This document shows positions 28,391 through 37,401 of a stretch of DNA of 64,000 nucleotides, one piece after another. The position numbers were made by a program, and so were the translations under genes. The notes under the pieces were generated by a model, which was given only the letters and a program-made list of their open reading frames with translations, did not search any database and was not told the DNA's origin. Source of the DNA: CAVYUC01 sp963783085 (GTDB lineage: Bacteria > Bacteroidota > Bacteroidia > Bacteroidales > Prolixibacteraceae). The DNA lies in contig CAWAMJ010000021.1 of the NCBI GenBank assembly GCA_963783085.1, positions 1 through 64,000 on the forward strand, in the 5' to 3' direction. The first letter of the stretch is position 1, and each line of letters begins with the position of its first letter.

Positions 28391-29020
28391 CTATAAGCTT
28401 TTCAGCGGGTCGAATTTGATTTCGGGTAATATCTTCTTCAACATTTCATTCACGGTTTGCTCTACATCCGGATTGGTGTTATCGACTTTGAGGAATGGTT
28501 TTTCAGGTTCTTCAAACGGAGCAGAAACACCAGTAAAATTTTTCAGTTCGCCTGAACGGGCGCGTTTGTATAATCCTTTCGGGTCTCTTTTTTCGCAGAT
28601 TTCCAGCGGTGTGTTTACGAATACTTCCAGGAAGTCGTCTTCGCCGATGATTTCCTTTGCCATCTCGCGCATCTCGTTTGTGGGGCTGATGAAGGCGCAG
28701 ATGAGGATGATGCCGCAGTTCATAAACAGCTTGGAAACTTCGGCTATACGGCGTATATTTTCCATGCGGTCTTCCTCGGTAAAGCGCAGGTTCTTATTAA
28801 TGCCTGAACGTACGTTGTCGCCGTCGAGGATTTGGCAGAAGTAGTTTAACCCGAATAACTTTTTCTCCAATGCGCTGGCCAGGGTGGTTTTGCCGGAGCC
28901 GGAGAGGCCGGTCAGCCAGATGACTTTTGCCTGTTGCTTCAGGTAGATTTGTTTGGCCTGCCGGCTCTTGATTTTGTCGAAGGTTGTGTAGATGTTGTTG
29001 GTTGGTGTATTTGTTATCAT
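28391..29020 (-). CDS. cysC: Adenylylsulfate kinase
   Basis: About 210 aa from ATG 29020 (MITNTPTNNIYTTF). An ATG-initiated extension to 29122 is possible but is made of the AGCTTCA heptamer repeat, so I chose the internal ATG. It shows the P-loop WLTGLSGSGKTTLASALEKK, DGDNVRSGINKNLRFTEEDR and EVFVNTPLEICEKRDPKGLY, all diagnostic of CysC. It phosphorylates APS to PAPS, the sulfate donor of sulfotransferases. Usual length, intact. No cysD/cysN lies beside it. Confidence 0.93.
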   Translation of the reverse strand: MITNTPTNNIYTTFDKIKSRQAKQIYLKQQAKVIWLTGLSGSGKTTLASALEKKLFGLNYFCQILDGDNVRSGINKNLRFTEEDRMENIRRIAEVSKLFMNCGIILICAFISPTNEMREMAKEIIGEDDFLEVFVNTPLEICEKRDPKGLYKRARSGELKNFTGVSAPFEEPEKPFLKVDNTNPDVEQTVNEMLKKILPEIKFDPLKSL

Positions 29021-29561
29021 AGTGGTGATGTTTGTTATGAGCTGCAAGCTGCAAGCCTCAAGCTTCAAGCTTGTTTTGTGCTGATTGTTTGTTTTGTGCT
29101 TCAAGTTAGCTGCAAGCCTCAAGCCTCAAGCCTCAAGCTTCAAGCTTGTTTACTGCTGATATTTTATTTTGTATTTCTATTTATTATATCAGCACGAACA
29201 CTGCAAACCCCGGTGAAATAATCTCCCAAGGTCGAATTTCACGGGGTGAACTGCCTACTGCGACTGCCAACTGATTTGTTGCTTGTTTTGTGCTGATATT
29301 ATTGCATAGAGCAGAGAGCATAGAGCAGAGCGTTTTCGATTGTGCAAAAAAGTTTATATCGGAATACAAATTTTGTATCAGCACGAATACTGCCTACCCC
29401 GGTGAAATAATCTCCCAAGGTCGAATTTCACGGGGTGAACTGCCTACTGCGACTGCCAACTGATTTGTTGCTTGTTTGGTGCTGATATTATTGCAGAGAG
29501 CAGTCCCGATACGTTTCACTATCGGGATTAATATCTGCAGGGATGTTCCAGCCATCTTAAG
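29021..29561. repeat. Heptamer tracts and dispersed repeat blocks
   Basis: 29038-29075 and 29107-29150 are 7-base units (AGCTGCA, AGCCTCA, AGCTTCA). Two near-identical blocks of about 180 bases (29170-29330 and 29370-29520) share gtgaaataatctcccaaggt and actgcgactgccaactgatt. No gene. Confidence 0.7.
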
Positions 29562-29864
29562 TCATTTTTTGTTTCTGGCATTAAGCCATTTTTTCAGCGA
29601 ATCCTGGCTTTCCATTGATGGTTTTCCCAGAACCACATTTTCTATGCTAATGTCTTCATCGATATCCGGCCAATGAACGCCTTTCCCCGTTCCTATCCAT
29701 CGCCAGTTTAATCTTTCTTTTTTGGTTGCATGCAATAATCTGGGGTACCATGATACGGGCGCTGTGATTGTTCTTCCATCAGATAGTTCAATGGCAAGAT
29801 TATCATCCGTTACGCTTACGTTAATAGCTGATATTGCTCCTATGTTATCAATTAAAGTATTCAT
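29562..29864 (-). CDS. DUF2442 protein
   Basis: 100 aa. Reads LAIELSDGRTITAPVSWYPR, then WIGTGKGVHWPDIDEDISIE; the GxGxHWPDIDEDI segment is the DUF2442 signature. It follows a DUF4160 gene 21 bases upstream, the usual pairing and possibly a toxin-antitoxin-like couple; that role is unproven. A C-terminal basic extension (KKWLNARNKK) is present. Confidence 0.88.
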   Translation of the reverse strand: MNTLIDNIGAISAINVSVTDDNLAIELSDGRTITAPVSWYPRLLHATKKERLNWRWIGTGKGVHWPDIDEDISIENVVLGKPSMESQDSLKKWLNARNKK

Positions 29865-29885
29865 TAGTATGAAGTATGATTAATA

Positions 29886-30195
29886 TTATGTATTGTAATC
29901 AAATATGGTGCTAAGTAATGCTTCTGTACTTTGATACCCATGGAACTCGTTCCGAAAAGAATCGGAACTCGTTTCATTCCATTTTTCAATTATGAGTTCT
30001 CTATTATCGTTTACATGTCTTTGTATAACATTTAGTTCATGACTGTTGAATCCTCCGCTTTTAGAAAGCCGGACCGGTTCAATCCAAAATTTAGCAACTT
30101 TATTTTCTCTTTCAACATGAACATGTACAGGTTCCCCGCCGTCACCTGCAAAAAAGAAAAACCGATATGGGGCCTATATTTAATATAGTTGGCAT
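29886..30195 (-). pseudogene. DUF4160 protein, frameshift at codon 10
   Basis: ATG 30195 reads MPTILNIGP; with one extra C near 30168 removed it continues YRFFFFAGDGGEPVHVHVER and FWIEPVRLSKSGGFNSHELN, the DUF4160 domain with its HVHVE motif, then LIIEKWNET. The end at 29886 is 20 residues longer than usual. A single-base indel is the only defect. Confidence 0.75.
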
Positions 30196-30234
30196 ATGTT
30201 TGTTACTATGACTGGATTGTTTTTTTCTATTGCT

Positions 30235-30394
30235 TTCTTTTCGTTTTTGTTAATCCTTTTTTTCTATACAATTCAAGTTCTGAAATTGCAGAAATCCAGA
30301 TTTGCTTGCCATCGAGGTACTCTGCTGCTTTAGTTGATCCATTCAGGAGATAGATGAGCGGATTTGTGTCGGCAATGATTTTAATTCCATTCAT
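30235..30394 (-). pseudogene. PIN-domain (VapC-like) toxin 5' fragment
   Basis: Nearly identical over 150 bases to the start of the intact gene at 41516-41887 (IIADTNPLIYLLNGSTKAAE with the first catalytic aspartate, then WISAISELEL). It has a one-T deletion near 30250 and ends about 55 codons in. Confidence 0.8.
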
Positions 30395-30545
30395 CTCTTA
30401 TTCTTTTTTGGTAATCAAGAGGATCTTCATTCCATTTAACTTTACCCAGATGCTTTTTGGCATCAAATTGTTTTGTTGGTTTAATTTTATCTAAAGCATT
30501 ATTCAACCCATTAACAGTGCGTATTTTGTTGATTTTCATTGTCAT
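30381..30545 (-). CDS. VapB-like antitoxin, duplicate
   Basis: 54 codons reading KINKIRTVNGLNNALDKIKP, then DAKKHLGKVKWNEDPLDYQK. It overlaps the PIN fragment start by 14 bases, the translational coupling usual for vapBC. A near-identical copy is at 41874-42038. Its toxin partner here is truncated, so it is an orphan antitoxin. Confidence 0.7.
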   Translation of the reverse strand: MTMKINKIRTVNGLNNALDKIKPTKQFDAKKHLGKVKWNEDPLDYQKRIRDEWN

Positions 30546-30577
30546 ACTTCTATGCTGTTTATTGTTACAAATGTAGT

Positions 30578-30934
30578 TTAATATTCGCTGATCGGTCTGG
30601 TAGTAATTCTATTTTCATAAACAACTTGTCCCCTGGTAATTATTTCTTTATAAAAAAGATCGCCCTCTGCAATTCTCTGATTAACTCTTTCCTGATTATC
30701 GACTATAATATCTACAGGGATGTTCCACTTTTTTATTAAATCCCAGAGTTTTACTTTTAGATTTATTCTGAAATCTCTTAATTGATTTGTTTCGAGATTT
30801 TTAATAATAAATAAATCCACATCGCTTTCTTCACCCTGATTACCATTGGCATAAGAGCCGAACAGAATGATTTTTTCGGGATGTTCCGTTTTAACCCTTT
30901 CTACTAGTTGAGATATGTAACTGTTTTTATCCAT
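30578..30934 (-). CDS. Nucleotidyltransferase domain protein
   Basis: 118 aa with KIILFGSYANGNQGEESDVD (GS-x-A and D-x-D of the minimal nucleotidyltransferase fold), then KWNIPVDIIVDNQERVNQRI supplying the third acidic residue. These proteins usually pair with a HEPN protein; none follows here. Intact, but a solitary MNT. Confidence 0.85.
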   Translation of the reverse strand: MDKNSYISQLVERVKTEHPEKIILFGSYANGNQGEESDVDLFIIKNLETNQLRDFRINLKVKLWDLIKKWNIPVDIIVDNQERVNQRIAEGDLFYKEIITRGQVVYENRITTRPISEY

Positions 30935-31446
30935 AACAGGTAAACGTTTTTCAAATGTACATAAAATATCGTTATTGAAGCGCGCAGTTCCTGTGCTGAG
31001 GGAGGTACGGTTTAGCAGCTAATATTCTTTAGCTCGGATGCTGCGCACTGCGACTGCCAACTGATTTCACAGCTCCCGAATCGCTGCTCTTTCGGGGTAG
31101 GGCAGGCAGGGATTAGTTCGACCAGCATCTTTCGGTTCCCCAAGGCCTTCGGCGGGATAGGCGCTGCGCCCCCAAAAGTTGGGTGTCACAGAACCACCGA
31201 TACGCTTCACTATCGGGATTAGTTTCCCGCCTACGTAGCACTTCGCGCAGGACAGGCTCACCTGCAACTTTCAATTCGTTTCACTCCTAAAAGTTGGGTG
31301 TCATTGAATCGGGAAGTCTTGCTACTAATATTGTTGGATGCAGGCCCTGTGGAATAATGCTTCGCATTAAAATCTTCGATTTTATTTCACGGGGTAAAAC
31401 TGAGGCACACATTACAAATGTGCGCCAGCGAGGGGTGCCAGTGAAA
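30935..31446. repeat. Repeat-rich intergenic stretch
   Basis: No gene. Contains the ccgatacgcttcactatcgg / cccgcctacgtagcacttcg / gggtgtcactgaa block (31190-31310) shared with 39530, 44500 and 56000, the three-stem element copy 2, and a REP-like hairpin CACACATTACAAATGTGCGC near 31400. Confidence 0.6.
31345..31394. repeat. Three-stem palindromic element, copy 2
   Basis: CCCTGTGGAATA pairs with TATTTCACGGGG including two G-T pairs. Inside are ATGC-TTC-GCAT and AAAATC-TTC-GATTTT. G-T tolerance hints at selection as RNA. Confidence 0.75.
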
Positions 31447-31713
31447 TCATGGAAAGAATTTGTAAATGTCTTTTCGGTGCAAAAGTCGTTCGAAAATCAA
31501 AATATCGTTTTGAATTCTTACGCCTACCCTATAATTTCCAAACCGGATTCTGTAATAGTACTTATAACCTTTTAGTTTTCTCAGATTTGGAATATCTTCC
31601 TGTCTCTTGAACGCAGCAGTATCGTTGAAAACAAACTGCTCGATTTTTTTCCTTTGGCTGGCTGGTATTTTGGCCAATTCTTTTAAAAAAGTTTTGTTTA
31701 TGCGTATTTCCAT
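31447..31713 (-). CDS. RelE/ParE-family toxin
   Basis: 88 aa: MEIRINKTFLKELAKIPASQ, LRKLKGYKYYYRIRFGNYRV, LIFERLLHRKDIYKFFP. Strand order and the YRIRFGNYRVG segment fit RelE/ParE mRNA-interferase or gyrase toxins, with the terminal HR-DIY-FP element common to RelE. It starts at the last base of the antitoxin gene. Confidence 0.88.
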   Translation of the reverse strand: MEIRINKTFLKELAKIPASQRKKIEQFVFNDTAAFKRQEDIPNLRKLKGYKYYYRIRFGNYRVGVRIQNDILIFERLLHRKDIYKFFP

Positions 31714-31910
31714 TATCGCTTTAGCTTCCGATAATATTCCTTTGCTTCGTTCAGCGATAGATTTTCAGCCGGATTGTTTTCTTCAATAAACTGCCCCAGC
31801 GCATAATCTTCGAGCAATTGTTCCATTTTTTCAAATGTTTCTATATCAACCTGGACTGCAACCGGGCGTTTTTTTTCGTCGGTGAGATATGTCTTCTTAA
31901 TGTTAAGCAT
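31713..31910 (-). CDS. Antitoxin of RelE/ParE pair
   Basis: 65 aa: LNIKKTYLTDEKKRPVAVQV, DIETFEKMEQLLEDYALGQF, ending KEYYRKLKR. Phd/YefM-like size and placement before a RelE gene, with overlapping stop and start. Likely represses its own operon, by analogy with the class. Confidence 0.8.
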   Translation of the reverse strand: MLNIKKTYLTDEKKRPVAVQVDIETFEKMEQLLEDYALGQFIEENNPAENLSLNEAKEYYRKLKR

Positions 31911-32808
31911 TTTTCAATTTTTATCAAATATACAAAATATATTGGGTTCGTATTTTGAATTACAGTTTACAGGATTGGAGTCATTATTCACAGGTCATTT
32001 CGCTGACTTAGATTTGCCTTCAAAGCAATTCCCCCGGGAAAATCCCTTTGGTATCTTCAGTTCAGTCTGTACATTGTTTTGCAAAAAACAAAATTTTATG
32101 ATATCGTTCTGTCAAAACTATGGAAACTTTTGTTTTCAGTTTTACCGATGGATAACGCTTCGCATTACATCTTTGATTTTATTCCACAGGGTAAATAATT
32201 TGAAGACAACGAATGTTCTTATTTCAAAATTTGTTAGGTGCAGGAATAAATCCGCACAAAATACCCCCTTTGTCGGCCTCCCACCGACCCTACGCTGACA
32301 TTTCCCCCTGGAGGGGGCAAGAAAGCGGAATTTTTTATTTTTAGGTGCACGATTCCACGAAGGAACGAAGTGACACCCCCTCTGTCCTCCATCACACTGG
32401 CCTTATCCGTCGAAAGCCGGACAGGCACCTGACATCTCCCCCTGTACCTCTCTGTCTGGCCCCGCTAAGACCTTACACAGGACATCTCTCCTGACCCCCT
32501 TTGTTGGCCTGGCCTCAAGCCTTACGCAGACATTTCCTCCTGACCTCTCTGTCCGGCCCCCCTTAGGCCTTACGCCGGACATCTCTCCTAAAAGGAGAAG
32601 AAAATACGGTATTTTTATTTTTTGGGCAAGAAAGCGGAATCTTTTATTTTTTGGGTGCACGATTCCGCGAGCCGACGCAGGAGGGGCGGCGGTCTAACCC
32701 GTGTAATATCTTAGTTGTATTGTACTTCGAAGAAAAGGAGTCCAAAACATATTCGAGGCAAAACGCGTGGCTTTCCATCAGTAGTTCCTTTTCTAAAACC
32801 AATTTATC
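31911..32808. repeat. Repeat-rich intergenic stretch
   Basis: No gene. Holds three-stem element copy 3 (32143-32192, left arm decayed), a gttttgcaaaaaacaaa / atatcgttctgt block near 32075 that recurs at 24425 and 35840, dispersed gtgcacgattcc-acgaa blocks near 32345 and 32655, and C-rich degenerate tracts with gacatctc-ccc units (32400-32600). Confidence 0.55.
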
Positions 32809-33024
32809 ATGTCAAACACTGATGATTACAAATCCAAATTGGATGTGCTAAAAGCCATCCCGGTTGAACATTTGCAAACCCCGGTTATCCCTATCGATGT
32901 GTACCTGCAGGAAAGCGAAAACCAATACCATTGGGCTTTGGACGATCTGTCGGAACTAACTAAAGTGGGCATTACCCAGAAAGTGTTGAACGACTTGCCC
33001 GTGAGAGCCGGTGCCTGCCTGTGA
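32809..33024 (+). pseudogene. N-terminal fragment of unknown protein
   Basis: 71 codons on the plus strand (NTDDYKSKLDVLKAIPVEHL, then WALDDLSELTKVGITQKVLN, DLPVRAGACL). Even hydrophobic spacing suggests a real protein start, but it stops abruptly. One of few plus-strand coding remnants before 56 kb. Family not recognised. Confidence 0.45.
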
Positions 33025-33154
33025 TTAAGAGTGTTTTGTTTTTAAACATAGTGGAATAGTATTTGGAATACTACTGACGCAATTTCTACAGCCAAATAGC
33101 ATTGAGTTACTTTAAGCTTTCAAATCTAGGGCGTTTGTGTTCCGAGTTTGTTAT

Positions 33155-33784
33155 TTAAATTTTTTGTAAATAAGCACTTATTGCTTTTTCGATTTTTTTC
33201 TTCACGGTTTCCCATTCTAATTTTGGTGTTTTCAATAGCATCGGCCAATCCGAAAGATCTACCTCTTCAAACCAACATAAACTTTTCAAAATATTTACTT
33301 CGTTGAATTGTGAATATTTCTTTTTATAAAAACCAATCATCTCTCCAATTGAATAGGTATGGAGCAAGTAGTAAATATCAATGAAGTCTTTTACTCTTTG
33401 TCCGCTTACCGAAATCGCGTTAAGTTTCATGGCTACAATATCTTCAACCGACAACATGCCAATGTTTTCGACAATTATTGGATTATTAACCAATGGGTAA
33501 CGATGCGCCAAAATATCAACTTGTACCTCATTGATACTACCTTTTAAGGTATTGTTGGCCGAAAAAAACAATCTAAAAGAAAAATCGGCCGATAAATTTT
33601 CCAATAGTTGAACCGTATCGAAACTGAAGCTTGAAAACAGGTCGAGATCAACAGATTTACGGTGGCCCATTTTTAATGCCAATGCAGTGCCGCCAACAAG
33701 ATAAAACCCCTCCAGGTATTGTTTTTGCTGCAACTGAATTAATAAGTCCAGGGTTGCTTGGTCAACTGTTTCCTTGTAAAGCAT
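33155..33784 (-). CDS. AbiEii/AbiGii-type nucleotidyltransferase toxin
   Basis: 209 aa. LEGFYLVGGTALALKMGHRK followed by SVDLDLFSSFSF shows the GG-x-T / D-x-D active site of the AbiEii family; IGMLSVEDIVAMKLNAIS and RVKDFIDIYYLL supply the conserved K and D-x-D-Y. Such proteins are the toxin half of type IV AbiE systems involved in phage abortive infection. Pairs with the gene just upstream. Confidence 0.88.
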   Translation of the reverse strand: MLYKETVDQATLDLLIQLQQKQYLEGFYLVGGTALALKMGHRKSVDLDLFSSFSFDTVQLLENLSADFSFRLFFSANNTLKGSINEVQVDILAHRYPLVNNPIIVENIGMLSVEDIVAMKLNAISVSGQRVKDFIDIYYLLHTYSIGEMIGFYKKKYSQFNEVNILKSLCWFEEVDLSDWPMLLKTPKLEWETVKKKIEKAISAYLQKI

Positions 33785-34038
33785 TTAAATTCTTTTTTGG
33801 GTATTTGAAAAAGCAGGGATACAAAATTCAAGGTTTTGGGATCAATATAATTGAGCTTGCAAAGTGTCGAACGGATTTCTTCAATTCCATAATATTGTTT
33901 TAACAGCTTTATTTCATGCAGGTTGCCAAAATTAATGACCCGCTCTATGATTAACCTTTTTGATTTTACTTCATCAATTTTATCGAATTCGACATCCCAA
34001 AAATAGGCCTTGTTAAGTTGTGCTATAAGTGTTTGCAT
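33739..34038 (-). CDS. DUF6922-type partner of AbiEii protein
   Basis: From ATG 34038: MQTLIAQLNKAYFWDVEFDK, RVINFGNLHEIKLLKQYYG, KTLNFVSLLFQIPKKEFKC. An in-frame ATG at 34080 is possible. It resembles short helical proteins that precede AbiEii in Bacteroidota and overlaps it by 46 bases, implying coupled translation. Antitoxin function is inferred from placement. Confidence 0.68.
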   Translation of the reverse strand: MQTLIAQLNKAYFWDVEFDKIDEVKSKRLIIERVINFGNLHEIKLLKQYYGIEEIRSTLCKLNYIDPKTLNFVSLLFQIPKKEFKCFTRKQLTKQPWTY

Positions 34039-34146
34039 ATGCTTCCCGAATTTTAGATAAAGATAGTGAAAAATCCGCATTCATCTTTTAAATCCACGTC
34101 ATCCCAGGCTTCTTCGGCTGGTTTACCAACTTATTTTTATAACTAA

Positions 34147-34209
34147 CTAAAACCGATTTAATACCGCATTGCCAAAAGAACCGGTACCGCCGGTTATTAG
34201 TGTTTTCAT
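34147..34209 (-). pseudogene. capE 5' stub
   Basis: MKTLITGGTGSFGNAVLNRF followed by TAG, the first 20 codons of a CapE-type dehydratase. The rest is gone. It is a different allele from the gene at 22899-23921. Confidence 0.72.
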
Positions 34210-34534
34210 AATTTATTGTGGTAAAAGTCGTGGGTTTGCCGCGGTCTCCGCCAGCCGGCGGATCCCTCGCAAAGTCGTACTACGAATGATGTTTGGTGCA
34301 GGGATATAGCTGCACTTAATTTTATTTGGTGCAAGATTCCGCGATGGAGGAACGACTGAAGCGGTCTCATGACTGTTCTACCATAGTTATTTTGTAATTC
34401 GAAAGAATGGAATCCTATACATGTTGTGTGCACAGGACGTGGGTTTGCCGCAGTCGTTCGTGCCTCTCTCCCTCGCAAAGTCGTGCTCCTCACAATGTCT
34501 CGTATAAGTCTTTCCCCCGCCTGAATGACGCAGT
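34210..34534. repeat. Solo dispersed repeat with GIY-YIG tail
   Basis: Contains the partner blocks gtcgtgggtttgccgcggtc and gattccgcgatggaggaacg, and between them on the minus strand a short PRPVHTTC-like end of the GIY-YIG protein. It reads as an internally deleted version of the GIY-YIG unit at 24.96-25.27 kb. Confidence 0.6.
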
Positions 34535-34590
34535 CGGGCAGGCATTCCGGGTTTTTCTCTTCAATAAGTTTTACTTTCTTTGTCCGTACC
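34535..34590 (-). pseudogene. GIY-YIG nuclease tail fragment
   Basis: Reads RTKKVKLIEEKNPEC, matching RARKIKLIEEMNPEW of the fragment at 25040. It overlaps the 3' end of the DUF2442 gene at 34571. Confidence 0.55.
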
Positions 34591-34819
34591 TGCCTTCAAT
34601 TATCCCGGTCACGGCCAGGTCTTCGTCAAGGTCGGGCCAGTGGAGTCCTGTTCCTCCGCAAATTATTTCGATGTTATTTTTTTGTTTGTCGGTGGCTTCC
34701 CGTAATTTTTTATTAGCTGACGCCGGAAACCGAATTTCTTTCTTATCAGACATGAGCATACAAATCATCGCGTTTTCGTACCATGCTTTTTTTGCTGTAA
34801 AAAGCAGTTTAGCTACCAT
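34571..34819 (-). CDS. DUF2442-like protein
   Basis: 82 aa. Reads KKAWYENAMICMLMSDKKEI, then EIICGGTGLHWPDLDEDLAV; the GLHWPDLDEDL motif marks DUF2442. The last residues (GRYGQRK) run into a GIY-YIG remnant, so the natural C-terminus may have been replaced. Third member of the cluster with 34829 and 35043. Confidence 0.8.
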   Translation of the reverse strand: MVAKLLFTAKKAWYENAMICMLMSDKKEIRFPASANKKLREATDKQKNNIEIICGGTGLHWPDLDEDLAVTGIIEGRYGQRK

Positions 34820-34828
34820 TTTCTTTTT

Positions 34829-35062
34829 TTATAAAAGGGCTTCCACCAAAATGTCCTCGTCCAGATCTTCCCAATGGATTCCTTCTCCATCGCCAATAAA
34901 CCTGTAATTGTTTCTTTGTTCTGCGCTAGCATCACGTAGCGTTGGAAACCAATCTAATGGAACACTGAGTTCACGTCCATCGTCTAAAATCAGGTTCATT
35001 TTTATTTCATCAAACCAAATATCAACTGCGTTGGTTGATTTGCTAATTTGTAAAACACTCAT
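34829..35062 (-). CDS. DUF2442 protein
   Basis: 77 aa with NLILDDGRELSVPLDWFPTL and FIGDGEGIHWEDLDEDILVE. A textbook DUF2442, overlapping the DUF4160 stop by 20 bases. Intact. Confidence 0.9.
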   Translation of the reverse strand: MSVLQISKSTNAVDIWFDEIKMNLILDDGRELSVPLDWFPTLRDASAEQRNNYRFIGDGEGIHWEDLDEDILVEALL

Positions 35063-35276
35063 TCCATTTCGATTTTAAGAGTTCTAAATTTTCAATTACT
35101 AACTTTCTTATTTCCCTTAGTTCATTTGCATTAAACCGTTTTGACTTTAACAATTCGCCACTTTCTAAACTAAATTTCGCAGTACTCCTTTCCTTTTCAA
35201 TATGAACATGAGGAGGAGAATGGTCGTTTATATAAAAGAAAAAACGATAGCCTTTTGTTCGTAAAATTGTTGGCAT
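35043..35276 (-). CDS. DUF4160 protein
   Basis: 77 aa: MPTILRTKGYRFFFYINDHS, PPHVHIEKERSTAKFSLESG, VIENLELLKSKWNE. The HVHIE segment is the DUF4160 core. The pair DUF4160-DUF2442 is widespread in bacteria and suspected to be toxin-antitoxin-like. Intact, unlike the copy at 29886. Confidence 0.9.
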   Translation of the reverse strand: MPTILRTKGYRFFFYINDHSPPHVHIEKERSTAKFSLESGELLKSKRFNANELREIRKLVIENLELLKSKWNECFTN

Positions 35277-36348
35277 ATTTTTTACTTAAATATACAATTT
35301 TCTATTTCAAATTTCCTCACCGTATTTAAAGATTACTTTGGCCTCTGCACTCGCACGATTGCATCGTGTGGTTTTCTGTAAAGAACGCGATACAATCGCG
35401 CACCAGCGTTGGGGCACAGAGCGTTGGGCTCCGTCGGTCGTTCCTTCCTCGGAGACTCGTGCTTCTTATACTGTTAGGAATATTAATGTTCTTTTTTCAA
35501 AATTTGTTGAGTGCGGGGACAAATCTGCACAAAATATGTTTAGTGCACGATTCCACGAAGGAACGGAGTGACTGAAGTGGTCTCATAACCAGATTTCCAA
35601 AGCTATTTTGTATTTCGAAAGATTGGAATTCTAAACATGTTGGGTGCACAGTGCGTGGGGCTGCTTCGTTCCCGATTTTTCACCGGGACAGGCTGTGCCT
35701 CCTCGCAGACTCTTGCTCTTAATAATGTTAGGATTACGAATGTTCTTTGTTCAAAATTTGTTGGGTGCACGATTCCACGAAGAAACGAAGTGACCAAAGT
35801 GATCTCACACCGTTAGCGCGGATTTGCAATCCGTGCCTTGTTTTGCAAAAACAAACGGAATTTATCATATCGTTCTGTTAATGTCGTAGATGTTTAAGCT
35901 TTCAGCCTTTTATCCTATGAAATAATGCTTTGCATTAAAATTTTTGATTTTATTTCACAGGGTGAATGGCCGAGGTGAGGCGACGCAGCAAAGGGGTTGT
36001 AAGGTATTGTGCCGTCCCTCCGGGGCTTTGGGAAACTGTCTCTCTTTTGTTTCTACCATAATATCGCCCCGACGGGGCTGGAGAGCAAGGAGCAAAGCGG
36101 TTGGTTCGTCACTTCGTTGTTGTTGTCAGAGTTGTTTGTGGTTTGTGGTTTGTGGTTTGTGGTTTGTTACTCTTGGCTCGCAGCTCGCGTCTCGCAGCTT
36201 GTATTGTGCCGTCCCTGCGGGACTTTGGAAAACCGCCCCTCTTTTGTTTCTACCATAATGCCGCCCCGCCGGGGCTCGGAGGGCAGAGAGCGGAGGGCAA
36301 AGTTCAAAGCGGCTTGTTACTCACAACTCGTGGCTTGTTGCTCGTTAA
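35277..36348. repeat. Long repeat-only stretch
   Basis: No gene. Two REP-like hairpins (CGCACGATTGCATCGTGTGG at 35351, GCGATACAATCGCGCACC near 35388), dispersed blocks at 35540 and 35765, three-stem element copy 4 (35912-35962), two copies of a tgtgccgtccctccggggct / cgccccgacggggc element (35998-36085, 36205-36285), and GTTTGTG heptamers at 36125-36160. Confidence 0.65.
35912..35962. repeat. Three-stem palindromic element, copy 4
   Basis: TCCTATGAAATA with TATTTCACAGGG, enclosing ATGC-TTT-GCAT and a weaker AAAATT-TTT-GATTTT hairpin. Confidence 0.72.
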
Positions 36349-36483
36349 TTATTCGAGAATAAATAATTTTAGTTCCGTAACGAAACAATTTTCAATTAAA
36401 AAATCAATTTCCCTTTTTTCTGCTTTTGTCAGTCCTTTTTTTCCGAAAAGTTCCAGTTCGGAAATAACTGATATCCAAAATGG
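36349..36483 (-). pseudogene. PIN-domain toxin remnant with internal deletion
   Basis: Reads WISVISELELFGKKGLTKAE, then FLIENCFVTEL joined directly to KLFILE-stop. Compared with the intact PIN protein at 41516, the segment carrying the distal acidic residues has been cut out and the frame rejoined. 5' end missing. Confidence 0.7.
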
Positions 36484-36595
36484 AATTTATCATATCGTTC
36501 TGTAACGGCTGTTGCCGGGAAGTTTAAAGTTCAGCGTTTAAAGTTTAAAGCTCGCGGCTCATAGCTCATGGCTTGATGTATGTGCCTTTTGACTA

Positions 36596-37102
36596 TTAAC
36601 TATTTGTGTGTTCGTTGCCGGGTAATTTATAATTGAATCTTTTGCTGATAAATATTTTTGCCTGCTTCCAGATTTCCATTATCAGGTTATAATGTTTGCT
36701 TAACAGGTTCAATCCCTGGATTACTTCATCTGTAATAAATGGGTACTCATGTGTAACGATGTTTCTTGTTTCGCGGAGCAACAACCAATCTTCGGCGCTG
36801 TGAATAACATTTAATTCTTCGAGTTTTACCAGCCGGTCGATAAATGGCTGACCTTTAATTTCTTCGCCGAGATTTTCAAGGATTGAAGGAAATAACTTTC
36901 CTCCCATGCTGTCCTGCATTTTTGAAAAACGAAAAATTAACTGATCAAAGAAACTCAACTCTTCAGGTTGCAATTGCATGTATTTATCCCTGTTTAGCGG
37001 GAAGTACATTTTTATCTTATTCATTGCAAAGCTCATTCGTTCGCCATGGATCGCACAAAGCATAGCGGCTTCATTCAATCTGTCTTTTTTATCGTTCGTC
37101 AT
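36596..37102 (-). CDS. HEPN-domain toxin (MNT/HEPN pair)
   Basis: 168 aa, mostly helical. DKKDRLNEAAMLCAIHGERM, SFFDQLIFRFSKMQDSMGGK, then WLLLRETRNIVTHEYPFITD, where RN-x3-H is the HEPN ribonuclease motif. It overlaps the MNT gene stop by 4 bases. In MNT/HEPN systems the nucleotidyltransferase modifies and silences the HEPN toxin. Intact, with a broken paralogue at 16967. Confidence 0.87.
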   Translation of the reverse strand: MTNDKKDRLNEAAMLCAIHGERMSFAMNKIKMYFPLNRDKYMQLQPEELSFFDQLIFRFSKMQDSMGGKLFPSILENLGEEIKGQPFIDRLVKLEELNVIHSAEDWLLLRETRNIVTHEYPFITDEVIQGLNLLSKHYNLIMEIWKQAKIFISKRFNYKLPGNEHTNS

Positions 37103-37401
37103 AATCCAACTTTTTGACGAGTAATGGAACGGTAGAAATTTTTCTTTTTCCTGGTATTGACATCATCAAAAACAACGTCGATTTTGCGGTCGCCAATTTC
37201 TATTTTAAGCGCTGCCAAAAAATGAATTTTTGCTTCGAGGTTTAAGGCTGCTTCATTTGATGTAGTAATTAAAAGGTCAATGTCACCGCCTTTTTTACTG
37301 TCATCGGTTCTGGAACCAAATAAATAAACAGTGGTTTCCTTCCCAAAATATTTTCTGGCAAGTTGATTTATTGTATCTGTTTGAAACGGACTTAAACGCA
37401 T
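37099..37401 (-). CDS. MNT-type nucleotidyltransferase antitoxin
   Basis: 100 aa. LARKYFGKETTVYLFGSRTD and KKGGDIDLLITTSN show GSR with D-x-D; KIDVVFDDVNTRKKKNFYRS supplies the third acidic residue. Expected AMP-transferase antitoxin for the HEPN gene that follows. Full length. Confidence 0.88.
   Translation of the reverse strand: MRLSPFQTDTINQLARKYFGKETTVYLFGSRTDDSKKGGDIDLLITTSNEAALNLEAKIHFLAALKIEIGDRKIDVVFDDVNTRKKKNFYRSITRQKVGL

Noticed and set aside
35938..36505. Plus-strand frames of 100-130 codons
   Set aside because: They run through CGTCCCT-type palindromes and GTTTGTG heptamers; composition is repeat, not protein.
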